64,000 nucleotides of DNA from Erpobdella octoculata (taxonomy: Eukaryota > Annelida > Clitellata > Hirudinida > Erpobdellidae). The DNA lies in the NCBI GenBank assembly GCA_963978895.1, contig OZ022239.1, forward strand, positions 32,809,454-32,873,453. Reading direction: 5' to 3'. Numbering within the stretch: position 1 is the stretch's first letter; each line of letters starts with the position of its first letter. Made by a program: the position numbers and the translations under genes. The notes under the pieces are model-generated. The model made no database searches. It was not told the origin of the DNA and saw nothing but the letters and a program-made list of their open reading frames with translations. Of this stretch, positions 56,201 to 64,000 are shown piece by piece.

Positions 56201-59200
56201 CATGCTGAAACATAAACTTTTAGGAGATCTCGCAAACAAGCAGAAAAAGGATTCCGAATTCAGAAACGACGGCATTAATGATGTTCATGCTAACTCCAGA
56301 AATGCTACGAAGGAAACAAGTGTGTCAAAAGAAATAGAAAGTAGGTTGATGATGGAAGTTGATAATTTTTTCAAAGAGGTTGACGGAGCTGGCATCTGGC
56401 CAGAAAAAGACCAAGGGCTCGATGAGGATGAGGAGGATGATCGTATCGTGATCGATTCCTATCAGGACAGAGACGAGACGATCGTTACGGCTGGCAATGA
56501 CGATTGTCACTGCAGGAAAGAGAGTGACGATGTCATGATCATCATCGACAGCGACCACGAGAGTATTCCGTCGCCGGCAAGTCCCGACGCAGAGGCGCAG
56601 TCTGGCAATGCTTTTCCCGAAGTTCCAAACGTCTTCTGGGACGATGAAGTAAAGAACGTCGCCGAGGCGGGCGGAGCGAATGTCGAGTCTGCACCGTCGG
56701 GTGCCATGGACGATGTCGAAGAAGAGTTAGATGAGGAGATGCTGCTAAGGGCGCGTCTTCTCAAGTCCATGGCAGTGAGGCAGAGTCAGCATGCCATTCT
56801 AGCTCTAGAGAAGCAGAAGATGTCACAATGCATGCCTTCATCGGTTTCGACCGGTAGCAGGGAGGAAAATAGCCTCACTCTTGGCGATGGTAGCACTGGA
56901 AATGGGAATTTCGTAGACCGTCGTTCCGATGTTACTGGGTCGACTACATCTTCTGTGTCTTCTTCTTTGCAGCCTTTGATGTTTGACATCCCTGCGTCGA
57001 ATACTGCTGTGTCCTTGTCGAAAGTGCCCTCGCTGACCCAGAGTGTTGTCTTCTGTAGGGCCTCGCTGGACAAGATCAGCATGCCGTTACCAGCATCTTC
57101 CGGTTCTCTCTTTACCAGAACTTTCTCCACTGCCAATAACGTTCCACCGGCCGTTCCTGCAACCGCAACGTTGATGACACACTTCTCGATGGGGACGAGG
57201 ACCACGAGCAGCCCTGCACTCTACGACAGAGGCATGGCTGCTGTTAATAGGTACCAAAAGAAGGTTAACAGCATTATGGTCTGTTGAAAAAAGTTTATTT
57301 ATTTATTTATTATTGCTTCTTTTATATAATGCCATGTAAAAGGTTTTTGTTGAATATTTAGAATGTATCGACACACACAACCAAGAATATAATCGAGATT
57401 ATAAAGATATATCTTAGATGACCTATTATTACAGTCAATTACGGATATCGAAACACTAAAATAATCATTCCAATTCTATATAACAAATTTGACAAAATAA
57501 GTTTATCAAATAGACTAAACCAAAACATAAACGTAGAATGATAAGGGCAAGCATAAGCACTCAAACATTACTCATTCTCATTACATTACTAGTCATTACT
57601 CATTATTCTCATTAATAATAATAGTCATCGATGTCAGCGAGTACGATTGCCTTGCCAACGTTGATGCCGGTTTGCATATTTCTAAATGGTAGTATGCAGA
57701 GGTCGACTAGCAGCCTAAGAGGGGCATGGCTTAAGGCTCTGCTTTAGATATCTTTGATTACTATTCTCAATGCGGCACTAAAAAAAGCTATAGAACTTAT
57801 AGAATCAATTGCAAATATTCACAGTTGTGACAATTGTTAATTAAATATGTATGACTTTCGTTATTTATTGAAAAATATTTGTTTTAAATCTCGGAATTTG
57901 TTTCGAGACTTTTATACGAGAACAAAATTTAAGTCTCGCTATTTTATTTTGATATGAGACTTCCCCGCAGGCTGTATCGTTTTAATAACGATACGGGATC
58001 TCCCCTATCGTTTTGAAATCCCGATTAATATCGAGATAACGATTACGGGACGCAGATGCTTATTTATTACTGCAAACTTCGGTGGGCAGTTGCATTGTCC
58101 GGACAGCCCGATAGTGCCATATGATCCCTCGAGATAATGATAAGTACTCTAACTAAAATTACTGGCCTGAATTAGTCGTGAGTATGTTCACGTCTAATAC
58201 TGTAGTCTGGCGACTGTACAGTTTGCCGAGCGCTACACCGTATGACCCTGATCAAATCTTTATTTAGTTTAGTTTTATTAAAAGGCCGACATAATAATAA
58301 TATAATAATAAAGTTTGTTCGTTTGTTTATAAAGTATCAAAACTGCCAGCCAGTGGTGATAGTTCTCGACGGTGATGACACAGACGACGAGGATGATGGA
58401 GGAGGAGAAGTTGTCGTCGGAAGCAGGAGTAGCGAAGGTCGAGGGAAGTGCGGGAAGGCGGAAGAGCCGTTTTCCGAGAGTGTCGACGCCTTCTTGAAGC
58501 AGGCGAGATATAAGGTGAGATGATTGAATAGTAATAATAATTATAATAATAATAATAACAGTAACAATAATAATATTAGGGTTATGTTCCAATAAATTAA
58601 TCAATTAATTTAGCTGGAAAATATTATTAAAATTAATTCATTGTTTAATATTTTAGTATTAATTTATTTAAAATTAAAGCTTTTTTATCCCAGTCGACGG
58701 TCGACAAAGCAGCAGGTGCCCGGACAAAGAAGCAGCAAGTGGTGCAGCAGCAGGTGGCCCTTCCTTCCTCTGCTGATATGCTGGGAGTTCAACATGACAT
58801 CACCAACAACCTTGCCAAACATGACACGTCTGCTACCGTTAAAGGGAGACCAGCCATTGTCAGTAAAAATCTTAAAGTTAATGTGCCGAAAAGCTTTAAA
58901 AGTCCTCTGGCCAATGTCACCAAGAACCTGCCGAATGTTGTCACCAAAAGTTCCAATGTCTCTGACATGGACGAAAGTGATAAAGTTTTGCTGAAGGAGC
59001 AGCTGGTCCACAAGCAGAGACTTCTGGAAATGAACTTGTTCACGTATAAGCTGAAACAGCTGGAAATGAGGACCAATTTAGAAAGGTCAGTTGTGAAATA
59101 TTAATTTGAATTTTTGTCCAAGTAGCGGATCGGTCGTTGAATTTGTAAGAAAATTGTGATTTAGATGTGTGTGTTTCAATTAAATTATGAACAACAGCTT

Positions 59201-62200
59201 TCAAAATAATAAGAATGCAAATTAATTAATATCATTTTAATTAAATTATGAATAACAGCTTTCAAAATAATAAGAACGCTAATTAATTAATAACATTTTA
59301 CAATTCAATTAAAGCAAATTGCTGGCCGATAAAAAACTCCAACTGACCAAGGTGGACTCGACGCTGGACAAGAAGAGGGCGGAGCTGGTCGCCATAGAAA
59401 CGAAAGCCCAGAAGATCAGAGAGCAGCTGGCAGCTGTGTGCAAGATAGCCAATCACAACCAGCAACAAATTGCTGATCTTGATAGAGAGGTTAGGCAGAA
59501 GGATGTGTGTGGCTTAAGAGCGAGTTTGTAAATACTTCAATTTTTTCTGGATTTTTTCAAACCCCTGTAGCATTATCCTCTGAATAGCTCTTGGCCAAGA
59601 AGTGATAGTTATTGACTCCTTACCTGGATTAACCAATTAATTAATTTCTAACTTTACTACTGCAGAGTGCAGAACTTAAAGCTCAGATCTTGGAGAAGCA
59701 AAGGAAAATGTTGAAAACAAAAAACGACATATTAGACTGCCAGAAGACACTTCTCGAAGCCAGGGAGAGTCTGGCACGAGACGCCGACAAGGGCATTTCC
59801 GTAACTTTTGATTCGCCACTGCCACGAAAGGTTTTGGCCAAAACTCCAAACACTGCCATGAGAATACGGGTCAGTAAGCGCTCTTTATTTTTTGTTAGCT
59901 TAAGTTTTTTTCGTTTTTAAGCTTCGCAGGTCGATAAGACACCTAATAAATATCATAATTTAATATCCATTATTCATTAATTTCAATATATTTTCAATTT
60001 CAACCAGCAACAAATACGAAACAAAAGGAAACTCTCCAACGATACGAGCAACACCATCGGTCAACCTCCGACCAAAAAGCCGCATCAGACGAGTGCCACT
60101 TCCGATGCCGCAGTTCAACAGAATGAATTGCAATCCGCAGTTACAACAACTGATCTTACTACTGATTCAACTGTATCGTGTGGTTCTAATAAAAGTGGAC
60201 TCATCGAGATCAACACAGTAGATCACAATAGAAACTCTGTCATCAAGAATCATTCGACGGGATCGGACTCAGCTTCCTCGACCGTCATCTCTGCCAAAGT
60301 TACAGAAACTGGTGAAAAGTTGCCTGGTCATCCAGCTGGTTATTCCAATCAAGAAAAAAGTACTGATCGTGGTGGTGGTGAAGCTAAGAGAATCACAGAA
60401 CAAGAAGAAACGTTGACTGCTGTCGTTGAAGACACTCAAGCATCTGTCAATAAAAGTGCTTCGGAGTTTCGGGGGTTGACCAAGACCGGTCCTGCTCGTG
60501 GCATGACCAACAGGGCTGGAAAGAAAATTGTCAAGAGCGGAGTCAAGTCTGGCTCTGTTGCCACCATGCCTGAAGATATGAAGATGGCTAGAATTAGACA
60601 GGCTCATGTTAGTTTGGTTTTTGTTAACAATATTATAGTTTCATTTTTTAGTCAAGGATGGTAGAATATGGCCACTGTTTGCCCTCTCTGTTGTACCTTA
60701 AGAAGGTTTTGAAGGGAGACTGATTGTGGTGCTATCAGGGTAAAACTTTGCTCTTAAATCCATTTGAGTGGATAATCAGATATAGAATGTGATATGGATA
60801 AAACTTTCAAGCTTATTACTCGATATTACTGTTTTTAACTGGTTTTCAAATTTGTTTTCCATTTAGGTTAACTCTCTCATGAGGGGCTGCACATCATCGG
60901 CTTCACTTACCACTCTGACCACGTCGTCTACTGGTTTTCATTTCCAGCCGTTTCCTACTGCAAGGAGTAAGGATCGCATCCTTCGTTTCAGGCCAGCTGC
61001 TCTGACATCTAATGACAACGTTGAACCTAGTCCTTCATCCTCTTTTGCCAGCATAGATTGTGCAGAAAAAGTCAATGAGGTCTCTGTGGGTGGTGTGGTA
61101 TCGATCTCTGGAACTGGAGTTTCTCTGAAAGATCTGGGCTCTGGATCTGGAAATTCCAAACAGATCCAATCCCTGTCATCCGGCGATCGAATGCCCGAAA
61201 GCATGGCTCTCATTCTCTCGACTGCCGAGACCATCTTGAAATCGGTTCGATCATTCCGGACTGAAAAGGAGTTTGCGAGTCTGACGTACACAAATGCGAT
61301 CGATCATAAAATTCCGCTCTGCCATTTTGAACTCTTGGGGAAGTGCAATGACGACAGCTGCCCATGGTATGTGTCTCTCTGATTGGTCGTTGCTTGTGTC
61401 TACATTAGTAGACTGTTAAGACTTTGGATAGGAAAAACATTTTTTGTCTTATAAGTTTGCATAGTGTCTCATTTTGTGCCATTTAGTGTTGTTAACAGCT
61501 TAGTAAAATATGTGGCCTTTGAAGCAATGTTTAGTGATCCCCAAAGGCATTGAAGTTGAGAAAAATTGCTATATTTCGTCAAAATCCTACTTTTCATTAC
61601 AACCGCAAAAAATATTTAATTTATATAAAAATTTGAAAGCATTCATTGAAACACACTTTTCAAATGTGTTCTTATATAAAACTAAATTAATAAAATGCTA
61701 ACTGACAAGTGATTATAAATGTTATATCAAGAGTGTGTCCAGTACACAGAAAATAAAGGTTTGTTAATCACAGAGCAACTTCAGTGAGCTAAAACATGAT
61801 CAATTGCTTCTAAATTTCTTTGGTGTTTTTGGTGATTGGGGCAAAGTTGCTTTGATCAATGACAGCCCAGGTATTTTGAAATCTTCCTAAAAATTGGGAT
61901 TTTTGACCCAGAAGAAACCAAAAATAAGTCAATTATTTCCAACACATAATGTCTGCAGGCGAAAAACAGTAGTTGTTTATCAAAGGCCTTCTGACTTACC
62001 TTGATTGCACCATTGTGAACTCCTGTGTTTGCACTTGTAGTGTCAAAACTCAGGCCAGCTAGCCATTCAGATACTCCTTCCCACTTCCTGAAAACTTCAA
62101 TAACTTTTTCCTCCATCAAAACACCAGTACCAGAATGGCCAGAAGCTTTTCAATGTCTTTACTAGAAACGATTGGCATACAGTCAACATTACCACATTTG

Positions 62201-64000
62201 TTTACTGGAAATAGTTTACTATCAAAGAGAACATTATAAAGTAATAAGTCAAAAACGTCCTGAACACGTTCATCAGCAAACTATGTATGAATCAGGAAAT
62301 TTGATCTCATTTAGAGGTCACTTGTCCTTGAGATCAAAACATAAGATTTTTACGGTTGAATTGTGTTAGTAAATGGCACATTTTGAGACTCTATGCATAA
62401 CATTTACTTGTGATAGTGATGATGATGATGATGATGACATAATGATAAAGATTGTTACTGCTTACCTGCGTTGGATTTTCCGTGATTTTTACGAAAAGTA
62501 CATTTTCGTTACAGGCAGCACAGTAGAGATTACGTTTTAGCTCCGAGGGAAGTGCTGATGGATATCGTGTCTTATCATCCATTCGTTGTTCCGTCTATCA
62601 AGTCCGATACTCCTTTGTCTCGATACAACGAGCTGATTGGTCTGTTTGTGGTTTCGTAATTTCTCGGATTTCGTTGATTGTTTTAAAGTTTATATAACTA
62701 GCAATAACTCATCAAAAAGGATGGGAAGTGTTAATATTGCTTGAAATTATTGTCATCAATCATATTGTTTCTTAAATTTATAGTTTATTAGTCAACTAAA
62801 ATTATTGATGATAGTTTTTATTAGTCCAGTTTTGCTGGAATATTTTCCATTAATTTTTTAGAGCTGTTATGTCACAGTGTGATAGCTATACATACATACA
62901 TACATATATACATACATACAAACAAACATACATACATACAAGCGGAGTTATTAAAATGGATTTAATGGTGAAATATAAATATCTCTTTCTCGAAAAGTTT
63001 TTTACACTTTTCATATAACATTTGATATTTTTTATAATGACCTTATACAGTATCATTATCATTGTATCAACCATTGTATTTTGTTACGTCTACATTTACA
63101 GGATTGTATGTCGATGATTTCATGTCAAATTCAACACACTCAGATGTCACGAAGCTTTACCTTGTCATGCTGCACACTGTGTCACAGGCCAAAGGCACAG
63201 GTGACTTTGACATTTAAACTTATAAATTATTATTCGATGTTTTATAAAAAATTATTTATCATCATTGAGTTTTTTTATTTCGGGCATTCAGTTTTTAAGT
63301 CTTCAATTAATCTTATTTTTTTTTATAACGTCACCTATTTAGATTTGATGGTCTGTTGCATCATCACTTACAACCGTTGTGTCAGCAATCGTGTAATAAT
63401 GTTACGTAAAACTTTGACTTTTTCTCTTTGCAGCAATTTTCTCCTCTCTGGACAAAGAAAGAGCTTGGAGTTTGACCGGTAAAAGTAGGATGACCAGACC
63501 AACCAGGACAACGGGAACCTCTCGTAAACTTGCTCCAGTTGCTCGCAAAGATGTGACGGCTCGAGGAAAGGTGAAGGTTGACATCAACAGGTGTAAAACA
63601 GGTTAGTGGGTAGATTGAAGCATTATTTGGTTGACCGATTGAAAGTTTGGAATTTTCATCTGCATAGATCTCGTTGGCTCCCAGAATAAGAACATAGCAG
63701 ACGTTCTCCGCAGAAAAACCGGTCAGCTGGAAAGCAAGGATTCTCGAGTTGCTTGTAATAATAAAGCTGCTTCGGAAACAACAGCTACTACCAATCATAC
63801 AAACAACAGCTGTGTGACACAGAAAATAACTCGCACTGAGGATGACAGTAAGGTTTCTGGTGGTGACTCAGCTCCTCAAATCATCGCTTGCGATAATGAT
63901 GATGACGATGATGATGGGGATGGGAAAGATTCTCCGAGCGAAGGTTGGATCGATCTGGCGGAGAGCGAATTCCAGGACAAATTGAACGACAGAAGGGAGA
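53292..64000 (+). CDS. ZFC3H1: Zinc finger C3H1 domain-containing protein (3' end outside window)
   Basis: Nuclear scaffold that links the RNA helicase MTR4 to the exosome (PAXT connection) for polyadenylated nuclear RNA decay. Exons: 53292-53490, 53646-53777, 54035-54087, 54291-54423, 54777-54845, 54925-57263, 58335-58514, 58694-59085, 59315-59489, 59666-59869, 60008-60607, 60867-61366, 62515-62639, 63102-63200, 63434-63601, 63668 to the edge; about 1900 codons so far, all phases agree. Evidence: N-terminal SSKEEGEITDEDLEDVV, ESDDDELLQLRMSALKS, a Pro/His/Gln-rich region, EEMLLRARLLKSMA, coiled-coil segments (residues about 1120-1270), and the single CCCH finger CHFELLGKCNDDSCPWQHSR split by the intron 61367-62514 (spacing C-X7-C-X4-C-X3-H). 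The C-terminal helical repeats lie beyond the window. The exon at 54925 is unusually long (2.3 kb). Confidence 0.93.
57290..58334. other. ZFC3H1 intron 6, with hairpin-rich segment
   Basis: AT-rich intron. At 57940-58060 it changes to TATCG/CCCG-rich sequence with an 8 bp stem hairpin GTATCGTTTTAATAACGATA (57974-57993) and several further TCTCG/CGAGA words, looking like part of a mobile element, but no ends were found. Confidence 0.4.
59164..59306. repeat. Tandem duplication, about 64 bp unit
   Basis: Two copies of ATTAAATTATGAACAACAGC, TTTCAAAATAATAAGAA and AATTAATTAAT lie just before the ZFC3H1 acceptor at 59314. Copies differ at a handful of bases. Confidence 0.9.
61856..62119 (-). pseudogene. 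Transposase fragment in ZFC3H1 intron
   Basis: A minus-strand frame of 87 codons contains LSFDTTSANTGVHNGA, LLFFACRHYVLEII and SSGSKIPIFRKI. These resemble an RNase H-like transposase core (FDTT-NTG-NGA followed by ACRHH) common in invertebrate genomes. It has no start context or splice signals and is surrounded by intron, so it is a relic. The superfamily is not certain (hAT-related is a guess). Confidence 0.6.
62400..62440. repeat. GATGAT microsatellite
   Basis: Short GAT triplet run in the ZFC3H1 intron before the second half of the zinc finger. Confidence 0.8.
62888..62942. repeat. CATA microsatellite
   Basis: About 13 ACAT/ACAA tetranucleotide units in a ZFC3H1 intron, complementary in type to the ATGT runs of the Helitron-like element at 23957. 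Confidence 0.92.

Overview
The window is animal nuclear DNA, AT-rich, with intron-dense genes, many microsatellites and several families of DNA transposons. Every recognisable gene is metazoan (amphiphysin/BIN, Rab5, SCFD2, ALKBH6, ZFC3H1). Repeat style (long CT and ATGT runs, Helitron-type and hAT-type elements, CR1/L2-like LINE pieces) suits an invertebrate such as an annelid or mollusc, but the sequence alone does not fix the phylum. I built the gene models by hand from splice sites and reading phase. In the models that are complete inside the window every exon junction keeps frame, and the total coding length is a multiple of three.

Layout. 1-680: repeat DNA. 1236-9830 (+): amphiphysin/BIN, 14 exons, BAR domain plus C-terminal SH3. 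9831-14270: no gene seen. 14271-16801 (-): Rab5, 5 exons, 215 aa. 17900-23280: a repeat island with a decayed hAT transposase, a 1.35 kb GCACC-type satellite, a broken LINE reverse transcriptase and a truncated hAT-like chimera. 23658-29833 (+): SCFD2, 15 exons, 683 aa, with a Helitron-like element in intron 1. 31883-40637 (-): a 13-exon gene I do not recognise, whose predicted 574 aa protein joins a TAZ-like zinc motif to a divergent kinase-like domain. 40737-43299: a hAT-type element containing a second hAT-type element that itself carries a Helitron remnant, with both target duplications visible. 43300-47373: no gene seen, but a short interstitial telomere repeat. 47374-49741 (+): ALKBH6, first exon not found. 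50028-52846 (-): divergent AGC-type protein kinase, 8 exons found. 53292-64000 (+): ZFC3H1, 16 exons to the window edge, still open.

The recognisable genes are housekeeping: amphiphysin, Rab5 and SCFD2 all act in membrane traffic, ALKBH6 is a dioxygenase and ZFC3H1 acts in nuclear RNA decay. They do not form an operon. The AGC kinase and ZFC3H1 are head to head and may share a promoter. The most novel items are the TAZ-like/kinase-like gene, the nested transposons with a paralogous empty site, and the satellite that cuts through the LINE.
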